Shown: positions 1-6,217 of the stretch, piece by piece
Layout: each line of letters begins with the position of its first letter
Position numbering within the stretch: the stretch's first letter is position 1
From: Thiotrichaceae bacterium
Lineage (GTDB): Bacteria > Pseudomonadota > Gammaproteobacteria > Thiotrichales > Thiotrichaceae
DNA: 7,460 nt
Assembly (NCBI GenBank): GCA_027008885.1
Contig: JALVDQ010000418.1
Span: 1-7,460, forward strand
Direction of reading: 5' to 3'
Translations under genes and position numbers: made by a program
The notes under the pieces: generated by a model
What the model was told of the DNA's origin: nothing
Seen by the model: the letters and a program-made list of their open reading frames with translations, nothing else
Databases searched by the model: none

Positions 1-795
1 AATATACATACCAGTCAGCAGGTATTTGTTATTGTCTGAGATAGCAATACCACGGGCATCCAGACCTAAGCGAATTTTCTTAATGGCTTGCAATGTTTTC
101 AGGTCATACTGGAATAGCCAGCCATCACGACCCAGGTTGTAAGCATATTTACCATCAGGGCTAAAGGTATAACCATGAGCACGCGCGCCTGCTGGCAGGT
201 GGGCAACAACTTCCTGCTTGTCGGTATCAATAACGCCTACGCTAAAGTTTTCACGCTCTGTAACAAACAACAAATCATCAGGATGCTCGGGGGCTTTCAC
301 GCCTTCCTGCTTGGGTACATCCTGCAAGGATTTTTTCATGTCATCCATTGTCCAGTGGAAATCCTTGGGTGGATCAACATTATACACATGATGCGCAATT
401 GCCTTCATTTCTGCTTCAGATAGAGCCTTGCCAATAGGGTTAGCATCTGAACTCCAGGTAGGCATTGATGTGCCGGGGCGACCCGCTTTAATTGTCGCAT
501 AGACGGCTTCTTCGCTTAATGGGTAGTTAAAACGACCTGCCTTTTTACTTTTGTCACCATCGTGTAAACGCTTTTTGGTAATATTTGGACCGGTTGCTCC
601 GGTTAATTTAGGGTTGTGACAGCCACCACACTCTGAACTTACAAATTCAACCACCGAACGACCATTTACCTTGTCTGCCGCCTTGATGTCCTTGTATTCT
701 GTCGCCTGGACACCAGCTGACATGATTGTCGTGACAGCCAGAGTCAATATGCTGACAGGTATTCTGCCAAATGCAGGATTCTTTTGTTTCTTCAT
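1..795 (-). CDS. nirS: Cytochrome cd1 protein, probable nitrite reductase NirS (5' part only)
   Basis: The first 265 codons are present; the remainder lies beyond base 1. Members of the family are about 550-600 residues. A signal peptide (KK-rich start, hydrophobic 11-28, likely cleavage after VQA at 31) sends it to the periplasm. A class I cytochrome c domain follows: CGGCH at 56-60 binds heme c, and Met111 in GTSMP is the likely axial ligand. From about residue 175 the d1-heme beta-propeller begins (VTEREN, HGYTFSPDGKYAYNLGRDGW, then GIAISDNNKYLL). In the family the c heme passes electrons to heme d1, which reduces nitrite to nitric oxide. The ATG is supported by GGAGA five bases upstream (801-805). 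The catalytic histidines are outside the window, so the paralogue NirN (d1-heme biogenesis, same domain order) is not excluded. FNR/Dnr-like boxes upstream fit anaerobic control. Confidence 0.8.
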   Translation of the reverse strand, partial: MKKQKNPAFGRIPVSILTLAVTTIMSAGVQATEYKDIKAADKVNGRSVVEFVSSECGGCHNPKLTGATGPNITKKRLHDGDKSKKAGRFNYPLSEEAVYATIKAGRPGTSMPTWSSDANPIGKALSEAEMKAIAHHVYNVDPPKDFHWTMDDMKKSLQDVPKQEGVKAPEHPDDLLFVTERENFSVGVIDTDKQEVVAHLPAGARAHGYTFSPDGKYAYNLGRDGWLFQYDLKTLQAIKKIRLGLDARGIAISDNNKYLLTGMYI

Positions 796-963
796 AATAT
801 TCTCCATATTAAAGATGAGGATAAAAACTCACGCCAGCCCCTCAAAATTACCAGCGAGTTATTTCATACTGCCCCTGTTAGCCCGCCCTAAACTATTAGC
901 CCGCAGCCAAAGGAATAAACAGTGCTTGAGGACGTATATTTAACATCATATACAATTTGAGCA

Positions 964-977
964 TTGACCTGTATCAA
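964..977 (-). promoter_or_regulatory. FNR/Dnr-type box, proximal, upstream of the cd1 gene
   Basis: On the minus strand this reads TTGATACAGGTCAA, matching nine of the ten defined bases of the CRP/FNR-family consensus TTGAT-N4-ATCAA. If it acts as a class II site centred at -41.5, transcription would begin near 929. That leaves an AT-rich stretch (about 934-943) in the -10 position and a leader of about 134 nt before the cd1 start codon. Denitrification genes are commonly activated through such sites by FNR (oxygen) or Dnr/Nnr (nitric oxide). The site sequence alone cannot say which regulator binds. Confidence 0.7.
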
Positions 978-1002
978 GTGGTATTTTAATATCTAATGCA
1001 AT

Positions 1003-1016
1003 ATGACCTGTATCAT
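1003..1016 (-). promoter_or_regulatory. Second, weaker FNR/Dnr-like box, distal copy
   Basis: The minus strand reads ATGATACAGGTCAT, seven of ten consensus positions. It shares the 12-bp core TGATACAGGTCA exactly with the proximal box, 39 bp away centre to centre. It overlaps the TGA stop codon (1013-1015) of the upstream cysteine-rich gene. It could be an auxiliary site for the cd1 promoter or a decayed duplicate. Confidence 0.45.
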
Positions 1017-1612
1017 TGGTTTGTGCAAAAATTTATTAAATTGCGATTAAAATATCTGGCATAATCGGCGAGACTCTGTTTATATTCAATATACGTTTTT
1101 TCTTGTGTCGATTCATTTAGATCATCTAATAAAACGACCCTGCATTGCTTGTTATTTTGTTGCTGTTCCTGGCTTAGCCCTGGAAGAATAAGCTTGTTAC
1201 CGGATTTGTAGCCAAGCAGATAATAACTTCCCATGGCGATAACGCCCCGCACTTCTTCTTTTATATCTTTCGATTGTAGCTTTTTAAGCTTGATAGCATA
1301 GTCTGTAGTATTGGCAGCAGTATTATTTGTTTTTTTGATTTTTGACTTCGGGCAATATACTGGCTGATCTTCTAGTTCCATAATAATGGGTTCTACGAGA
1401 CAATCTTCTGCTTCTTTCAGGATCACCCAGCAGTTATCTTTCAACCAAAAACCCGGTGACAGGCAGGTCGTAGCCTGTTTTTCCATGGCTTGTGTCTGAG
1501 AAGTTGGATTGTCATTTTTTTGAGGGAATGCACTACCGAGGTTAGCCCAAAAGATCAGAAATAATAGAATCCATCTTGCACCAGTAATTGATAAAATTGT
1601 GCGGATAAGCAT
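1013..1612 (-). CDS. Exported protein of unknown function with six cysteines
   Basis: I do not recognise this 199-residue protein. It opens with a clear signal peptide: LIRT at the start, a hydrophobic stretch at about 14-27, and likely cleavage after GSA at 28. It is therefore probably periplasmic. The mature part has six cysteines at 50, 61, 71, 87, 157 and 196. An even number in an exported protein suggests disulfides, or possibly metal or heme-partner binding, but there is no CxxCH motif. Residues 90-105 are rich in Lys, Asn and Thr and look like a linker. The ATG at 1612 is chosen over an in-frame GTG at 1633 because AAAGGAG lies five bases before it, inside the stretch the GTG start would translate. 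It lies between the Fe-S membrane protein and the cd1 gene on the same strand, so a link to nitrite respiration is possible but unproven. Confidence 0.75.
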   Translation of the reverse strand: MLIRTILSITGARWILLFLIFWANLGSAFPQKNDNPTSQTQAMEKQATTCLSPGFWLKDNCWVILKEAEDCLVEPIIMELEDQPVYCPKSKIKKTNNTAANTTDYAIKLKKLQSKDIKEEVRGVIAMGSYYLLGYKSGNKLILPGLSQEQQQNNKQCRVVLLDDLNESTQEKTYIEYKQSLADYARYFNRNLINFCTNQ

Positions 1613-1619
1613 AAAAACT

Positions 1620-1626
1620 CCTTTAA
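1620..1626 (-). promoter_or_regulatory. Strong ribosome binding site deciding the start of the cysteine-rich gene
   Basis: The minus strand reads AAAGGAG followed by TTTTT and ATG. It is a good Shine-Dalgarno match at ideal spacing for ATG at 1612, and makes the upstream GTG at 1633 unlikely. Confidence 0.7.
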
Positions 1627-1645
1627 TTATCACAAAGAATTAAGA

Positions 1646-1713
1646 CCATACCCATCCCCCCCTTTTTTTAGATGTTTTTAAAAAATAGTTAAAAATGGGG
1701 GGGATGGGTATGG
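1646..1713. repeat. 17-bp perfect inverted repeat with C7/G7 tracts
   Basis: The left arm CCATACCCATCCCCCCC (1646-1662) is the exact reverse complement of 1697-1713. After one mismatch a further five A:T pairs can form (1664-1668 with 1691-1695), leaving an AT-rich loop of about 22 bases. On the minus strand it lies in the mRNA region ahead of the cysteine-rich gene, about 20 bases upstream of its ribosome binding site. No U-run follows the stem on that strand, so it is not a standard intrinsic terminator. The hexamer TTAAGA abuts the left arm (1640-1645) and recurs five bases past the right arm (1719-1724). A small mobile palindromic element or an mRNA-stabilising hairpin are both possible. 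Confidence 0.85.
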
Positions 1714-1814
1714 GTTATTTAAGATAGGCAACGTGGCTATTCACAGAACAAAATGTGTCTGATTAAGTGAAAATAGTATACTAAACATTTTTTAAGAATC
1801 AGGTTTCAACATAT

Positions 1815-2834
1815 TTATTTTGAACAGCTCCTTTTTCCCTTATTTTCACAGCTATAACACTTGGGAGGAATTTCTGGTCGATTACCAAAATCCCGGGTAG
1901 AAGCATCTAAAGCACAATTATTTTCCAGCATTTTCAAGAGTGGCAAGCCTTCAGGACTATCTTTATCAATCTTATTAATAGCTTGCGGATATTTAATCAT
2001 TTGTACTTTTTCACAGGCATCAATACATTGCATACATTGCGTACAAGTAAACATATGACGCTTTGTACTGCGAGGCTTTAAACGCATGGGACAAGCATGT
2101 TCACAGGAGCTATCACAATCTACACATTCTTTTCCCCGCTTGCGATCAAAAGATACCACCATTGCTTTTTTATTACCCATCCAGATTAAACTTTGAAAGA
2201 CACCAATAGCACAGCCAAAACGACAAAATAAATGCCTTGCAAGGGTAAATTCAATGACGAATAAAACAGTTGCGACACTAATAAAAATAAACTGGTTTCG
2301 TGTAAGGTTTCCACTGAACAAATTACTATAAATTTCTTTGGGTGGAAGAAGGTATGTTAATAAAACAACTGCCCAGGTAAATGATATAAACACGACGACT
2401 ATGGCAGTAACAAACCACCAGCTTTTATTGGGTTTAATGTGTGTGCCATCTTTCTGTTTTACTGGCAGTGTTTTCTTGTCCCATAAAGAGAGTTTTCCAG
2501 AGGCTCGTCGCATCAAAGCGTTTATAGCTTCTACAACAGAAAAATGCGGACACAGCCAGCCACAATATAAACGCCCCCACTTCCATACAATATATACACC
2601 AATCGCTAAAGCAGAACCGAGAGGTAAAAAGAAACGAAGAAAGAAATTTATTGCAATTTGAAGGGCATCAATATCACCCGATCGAACGGCATCCATACCC
2701 AATGTCCATGGGTAGGTTAAAAACACAAAGTGATTTTCATTTAAATCAAAGCGAAATAAATTTAAAACAGGGGCAAAGATAAAAAGCAGGAAAAATGCAC
2801 TACGCCAAACAAAACGTTTTTGTTGCACAGTCAT
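1815..2834 (-). CDS. Polytopic membrane 4Fe-4S ferredoxin-type protein, CcoG/NapH-like
   Basis: This 339-residue inner-membrane protein probably handles electrons at the membrane face. Membrane segments lie at about 9-27, 63-86, 139-162 and 181-199. Paired cysteines sit near membrane segments: CGWLCP (91, 95) and CRFGC (204, 208). Two ferredoxin-type clusters follow, with Cys 237/240/244/248 and 264/267/270/274. The run FQSLIW...MVVSFDRKRG...CVDC...CP resembles CcoG/FixG/RdxA, a cupric reductase used in cbb3 oxidase assembly. It lacks the C-terminal Ig-like domain that makes those proteins about 470 residues. The polyferredoxin NapH is the other close match. Its short tail has an extra CxxC (326, 329) plus C307 and C337. 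ATG at 2834 is preferred because GAG lies six bases before it; a GTG at 2849 is in frame but lacks a good ribosome site. Its partner and substrate cannot be assigned. Confidence 0.85.
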   Translation of the reverse strand: MTVQQKRFVWRSAFFLLFIFAPVLNLFRFDLNENHFVFLTYPWTLGMDAVRSGDIDALQIAINFFLRFFLPLGSALAIGVYIVWKWGRLYCGWLCPHFSVVEAINALMRRASGKLSLWDKKTLPVKQKDGTHIKPNKSWWFVTAIVVVFISFTWAVVLLTYLLPPKEIYSNLFSGNLTRNQFIFISVATVLFVIEFTLARHLFCRFGCAIGVFQSLIWMGNKKAMVVSFDRKRGKECVDCDSSCEHACPMRLKPRSTKRHMFTCTQCMQCIDACEKVQMIKYPQAINKIDKDSPEGLPLLKMLENNCALDASTRDFGNRPEIPPKCYSCENKGKRSCSK

Positions 2835-2871
2835 CTTTAACTCACTCACTTAATCTAGCCCAAATTCAACT

Positions 2872-2899
2872 TTTATACAGTAGAAACTATACTGGTTAA
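2872..2899 (-). promoter_or_regulatory. Candidate promoter for the Fe-S protein gene
   Basis: On the minus strand TTAACC (2894-2899) is followed after 16 bp by TATAAA (2872-2877), a fair sigma70 pair. An alternative -10, TATAGT at 2886-2891, would place the proximal copy of the four-repeat array over the -35 region, as expected for a promoter that depends on an activator. The sequence does not decide between them. Confidence 0.45.
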
Positions 2900-2910
2900 T
2901 TTATTACTTT

Positions 2911-2950
2911 TTGTGATGGTAATATGATTAGTTTGTGATATTTTTGTGAT
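2911..2950. promoter_or_regulatory. Pho-box-like array: four 7-bp repeats at 11-bp pitch
   Basis: TTGTGAT occurs exactly at 2911-2917, 2933-2939 and 2944-2950. A degenerate copy, ATATGAT (five of seven), fills the slot at 2922-2928. The pitch is therefore exactly 11 bp across four units: 7-bp half-sites with 4-bp spacers. This is the geometry used by PhoB/OmpR-family winged-helix proteins that bind head-to-tail. The array lies in the 132-bp gap between the stop codon of a regulator with such a domain and the start of the Fe-S membrane gene, just upstream of that gene's likely promoter. That this regulator binds here is inference. Confidence 0.65.
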
Positions 2951-2966
2951 AATTGACTCTATCTGC

Positions 2967-3896
2967 CTATTTATTGACAAGCATAAACCCAACTCCTCTC
3001 ACTGTTTTAATGTTTAATTCTGGTAGTTTTTTGCGTATTCTACGCACTAGAGAACGTAATGATGACTCACCAACAATCGTATCATTCCAGATAAGCCGCT
3101 CAAGCTCTGAAGCATGGATAATTTGATTACGATTTTTAACCAGATGGACTAATAAATCCATCTCTTTACGAGTTAATAAAACAGGGCTTGCATTTTTAAG
3201 CAATGTTGCTGGGGAATAACTAAAAACATAACCAAAACCAAGTGCTACAGACTGTTCGGCTAAAGCTAACTGTTTCTTATAATACTCAAAACTTTCTTCA
3301 AGCTCTTTCTTTTGAATATTATTACGATAAGCCTGAATAAGGATGCCGCAAGTATCAAGAAAAGGGCTTAAAGAATTAGCAAGACTTAGATGATAACCAC
3401 CTTCTCTGTTTGCGATCCCGACAACACCCAACAATACCTCTCCATTATAAAAAGGAATACCCATAAAGGAATTAAGTGGTGGATGACCATGAGGGACACC
3501 ACAACTGCGGCTATCAGTTTCAGGATGATTAGAGATAATAAGTTGCCCGGTCTTCAGCACAGCACCATAAAGTGAGTCTAATCGGGAAAAAACCATACCC
3601 TTGTTTTTGGTATCTTCGTATAAGCGTTGAGTTTCATCACTCCATGCTATATTAGTCGTTGCATGACTTTTTATATAAGGTGCGTTATCTTCAGTATAAA
3701 AAACTTCACCTATAAAACCATATTCACTTCCCGTTAACTCAAGTAGCGTATCGAGCAAACCATTAAACAGGGTATAAGGGTCTGTCTCTTCAATATAACG
3801 TAGCAAAGCCTTTGTAATTGCCTCAAGCAAGTATTTTTCAGGAATTTTTTCAGTGTTTCTCATAGGTGTAATCATAGTGCAACAAAACAATTTCAT
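2967..3896 (-). CDS. GAF-domain transcription regulator with OmpR/PhoB-type winged helix
   Basis: This is a 309-residue cytoplasmic protein. A GAF domain spans about 40-190, with FIGEVFYTED, GHPPLNSFMGIPFY and GVVGIANREGGY as recognisable landmarks. A helical, probably coiled-coil linker follows (about 192-216). A winged helix at 236-308 resembles the C-terminal domain of PhoB/OmpR: LTRKEMDLL, a recognition helix around SSLRSLVRRIRKKL, and the wing TVRGVGF. There is no receiver domain, so it appears to be a one-component sensor-regulator; GAF domains bind small ligands, or metal in the nitric-oxide sensor NorR. The ligand here is unknown. The ATG at 3896 lacks a convincing ribosome site, and ATGs at 3875 and 3863 are in frame, so the first 7-11 residues are uncertain. 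It is divergent from dapA and upstream of the Fe-S gene, with a Pho-box-like array after its stop codon. Confidence 0.85.
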   Translation of the reverse strand: MKLFCCTMITPMRNTEKIPEKYLLEAITKALLRYIEETDPYTLFNGLLDTLLELTGSEYGFIGEVFYTEDNAPYIKSHATTNIAWSDETQRLYEDTKNKGMVFSRLDSLYGAVLKTGQLIISNHPETDSRSCGVPHGHPPLNSFMGIPFYNGEVLLGVVGIANREGGYHLSLANSLSPFLDTCGILIQAYRNNIQKKELEESFEYYKKQLALAEQSVALGFGYVFSYSPATLLKNASPVLLTRKEMDLLVHLVKNRNQIIHASELERLIWNDTIVGESSLRSLVRRIRKKLPELNIKTVRGVGFMLVNK

Positions 3897-4060
3897 GCAT
3901 GAATAAGCTCATAATCAATCGAAAGAGTAAAAGGCTTAAAAAGTTAAATATTGCTATATTCTCTATTTTTTAGCTTTAAAGCATGCTCACGACGGTTTTT
4001 TGGCTTATATTTAAAGTCCCATAAGGTGGCTTTATCAAGAGATGCGAATAGTCGTCTGTT

Positions 4061-4089
4061 TTCAAATCATATACTTGTATTTATATAAT
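4061..4089 (+). promoter_or_regulatory. Sigma70-type promoter for dapA
   Basis: TTCAAA (4061-4066) and a perfect TATAAT (4084-4089) are separated by 17 bp. Transcription would begin near 4096, giving a leader of about 38 nt to dapA. That is too short for a lysine riboswitch. It probably drives dapA, bamC and the hydrolase together. Confidence 0.65.
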
Positions 4090-4133
4090 CTCACGATTAG
4101 ACTGCACTTGTTAGTTTTTATGAGAATCAAAAA

Positions 4134-5012
4134 ATGTTTCAGGGAAGTATGGTGGCATTAATCACGCCAATGACGGAAGTTGGTGATATTGATAATGAGG
4201 CACTGGAAGCGCTTGTCGCTTTTCATATTGAGAATGGCACAGATGTTATTGTTGCCATGGGTACGACTGGAGAGTCAGCTACTTTCAGTCATAAAGATCA
4301 TCGTGAGGCTGTGAAGCAGATCATAAAATATGTGGCAGGTAAAATTCCTGTGATTGCCGGAACGGGTTCCAATAGTACCCAGGAGGCTCTTGAACTCACT
4401 AAAGCGGCCAAAGAGGATGGTGCTGATGGTGTCTTGCTGGTGGCGCCTTATTATAACAAGCCGCAGCAAGAAGGTTTGTATCAGCATTATAGGTATATTG
4501 CGGAGCGTGTGGCAATTCCACAGTTATTGTATAATGTCCCGGGTCGTACTGCGGTAGATATACTTCCAGAGACGGTTGAGCGCCTGTCTGATATTTCTAA
4601 TATTGTTGCTATCAAGGAGGCCACGGGTGATCTGGAACGTGCAAAAGAACTGCTTGAGCGCTGTGGTGATCGTCTTGATGTTGTTAGTGGTGATGATGCT
4701 ACAGCAATGGAGCTGATGTTGCTGGGTGGTAAAGGTAATATATCGGTTACTGCCAATGTAGTGCCAGCGCAAATGCATGATTTATGTGTTGCTGCCCTGG
4801 CTGGTGACAGACAGAAGGCTGAGGAGATAAATGCTCCATTACTGGATCTTCACTCAAAGCTGTTCGTAGAGTCAAATCCGGTTCCTGTCAAATGGTTAAT
4901 GCATAAAATGGGCTTTGGTAGTAATACTCTGCGCCTGCCTCTGGTTCCATTGGCAGAAGAGCATCAGGCAGTTGTTGCAAAAGCAGCACAAAAAGCTGGA
5001 ATCGTTCTATAA
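4134..5012 (+). CDS. dapA: 4-hydroxy-tetrahydrodipicolinate synthase DapA
   Basis: This cytoplasmic enzyme condenses pyruvate with aspartate semialdehyde, the committed step towards diaminopimelate (for peptidoglycan) and lysine. It is 292 residues, the same length as the E. coli enzyme, and the key residues align at matching numbers. The Schiff-base lysine is Lys161 in AIKEATGD, the catalytic triad is Thr44 (GTTGES), Tyr107 (APYYNKP) and Tyr133 (YNVPGRT), and the substrate-binding arginine is Arg138. The whole TIM barrel appears intact. The ribosome site is weak (GAG about ten bases before the ATG). The start agrees with the usual family N-terminus, MFxGSMVALITPM. It is the first gene of a probable operon with bamC 45 bp downstream, a conserved gammaproteobacterial arrangement. 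Confidence 0.97.
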   Translation: MFQGSMVALITPMTEVGDIDNEALEALVAFHIENGTDVIVAMGTTGESATFSHKDHREAVKQIIKYVAGKIPVIAGTGSNSTQEALELTKAAKEDGADGVLLVAPYYNKPQQEGLYQHYRYIAERVAIPQLLYNVPGRTAVDILPETVERLSDISNIVAIKEATGDLERAKELLERCGDRLDVVSGDDATAMELMLLGGKGNISVTANVVPAQMHDLCVAALAGDRQKAEEINAPLLDLHSKLFVESNPVPVKWLMHKMGFGSNTLRLPLVPLAEEHQAVVAKAAQKAGIVL

Positions 5013-5057
5013 TCGTCAACATCGAAGTACAACGTATTATAAAGGATAGAGAATCTG

Positions 5058-6197
5058 ATGGTTAATAAACTGGGTGGCAACAAGTTATCTTATGTGGTTG
5101 TTTTATTCGTACTTGTAGTGAATGTGTCGGCATGTAGTGTTGTCGATAACTTTATGGATACAAAAAACAGGATAAATTATAAAAATAATCACTCTGTTAA
5201 AAATCTGGAGTTTCCGCCTGATTTGACAGCTCCTGAGTTTGATATGGCATTTGCTCTGCCAGCAGATGGTGTTGTCAATGCCTCTTCATTGGGAAATGCC
5301 ACCAGTGGAGGTTATACCATTGATGGTAGAAAAATTTCTGTGTTACCCGAAGATACTAATATCAAAGTTGGTGGACAAGGTAATGTACGTTGGCTCGATG
5401 TTGCTGCGCCTGCTGAAGTCTTGTGGCCTAAAATTCGTGACTTTTGGCGTTCAGTAGGAATTGCGGTTAAGCGTGATGAGCCTAAAATTGGCATAATGGA
5501 GACTGAATGGGCTGAAAACAGGGCTGGTCTCCCTATGGACTGGTTTAGAAGGTCGCTCGGAAAAATGTTTCAGGCTGCTTATGATGCTGGAACACGGGAT
5601 CGTTATCATCTTAGAATTGAAAAACCAGATGCAAATACCACGCGTATTTTTCTGACTCATAAAGGAGCGGAAAAAGTAGTTACCAATACAGTCTCGGGCT
5701 GGGAGTTGCGCCCTGCCAATCACGAGCTGGAAGCTGAAATGCTGAATAGGCTAAAGGCATTTTTACAAGGTGATGTGGGAGCCGCAAAAGGTAGTATTTC
5801 TACGGATAAACTAAACCAGACGACTTCATTGGTAAATCTGGTTACTCAGGAAGGTCAGCCAATCTTGCAAATTAATGATAACTACAAGCGTGCCTGGGTA
5901 TTGACGGGGATAATGCTTGACCGCATGGGGCTGGTATCTGAAAAACGCAATCAGGCTGCGGGTATTTATGAAGTCAAGTATCAGGGTGATGAGGCTGATA
6001 CTACAAAAAGAGGGTTCTTTTCCCGCCTCTTTGGTGGGAAAAAAACTTTGCTGGTTAAGGGGCGAAGTTATCAGGTTCATGTAGAAGATGCCGGAAAACT
6101 ATCGGTAGTTAGAATAATGGATGAAGAAGGAAAACCATTAGATAAAAAACTTGCCAGGCTTGTGCTTACCCGTCTGAAAAAAGAATTTGATCGCTAG
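5058..6197 (+). CDS. bamC: Outer membrane protein assembly factor BamC (lipoprotein)
   Basis: BamC (formerly NlpB) is a lipoprotein partner of the BAM complex, which folds beta-barrels into the outer membrane; it contacts BamD. The 379-residue product has a lipoprotein signal peptide ending in the lipobox NVSAC, with Cys26 as the lipidated residue. Ser at +2 is compatible with outer-membrane sorting. An extended N-terminal stretch (about 27-105, with EFPPDLTAP) matches the unstructured BamD-binding region of the family. Two helix-grip domains follow, roughly 106-230 (WLDVAAPAEVLWPKIRDFW) and 262-378. Length is close to, or slightly above, the E. coli protein (344). The position directly after dapA is the family's typical location and strengthens the call. 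AAAGGA (5041-5046) and GAGA (5049-5052) precede the ATG. Confidence 0.92.
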   Translation: MVNKLGGNKLSYVVVLFVLVVNVSACSVVDNFMDTKNRINYKNNHSVKNLEFPPDLTAPEFDMAFALPADGVVNASSLGNATSGGYTIDGRKISVLPEDTNIKVGGQGNVRWLDVAAPAEVLWPKIRDFWRSVGIAVKRDEPKIGIMETEWAENRAGLPMDWFRRSLGKMFQAAYDAGTRDRYHLRIEKPDANTTRIFLTHKGAEKVVTNTVSGWELRPANHELEAEMLNRLKAFLQGDVGAAKGSISTDKLNQTTSLVNLVTQEGQPILQINDNYKRAWVLTGIMLDRMGLVSEKRNQAAGIYEVKYQGDEADTTKRGFFSRLFGGKKTLLVKGRSYQVHVEDAGKLSVVRIMDEEGKPLDKKLARLVLTRLKKEFDR

Positions 6198-6217
6198 TTG
6201 CTTGTTAGTGATAGTCG

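Noticed and set aside
175..943. Plus-strand open frames at 175-423 and 671-943
   Set aside because: They lie opposite the cd1 gene and its leader; the minus-strand frame has CxxCH, a signal peptide and d1-propeller motifs, while these translate to unfamiliar sequence without ribosome sites.
1646..1713. Intrinsic terminator after the Fe-S gene
   Set aside because: The stem is strong, but no U-run follows it on the minus strand and the arms are separated by a long loop, so it was listed as an inverted repeat instead.
1774..1783. Palindrome TAGTATACTA upstream of the cysteine-rich gene, containing TATACT as a possible -10
   Set aside because: There is no acceptable -35 at the right distance (TTGAAA is 23 bp away), so no promoter was called.
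2338..2661. Plus-strand 107-residue open frame inside the Fe-S gene
   Set aside because: It is antisense to membrane and linker segments of a well-supported gene, with no recognisable domain.
4090..4133. Lysine riboswitch ahead of dapA
   Set aside because: The predicted leader is only about 38 nt, far too short for that fold.
4275..4778. Minus- and plus-strand frames overlapping dapA
   Set aside because: DapA is intact with all catalytic residues in one frame, so these are shadows.
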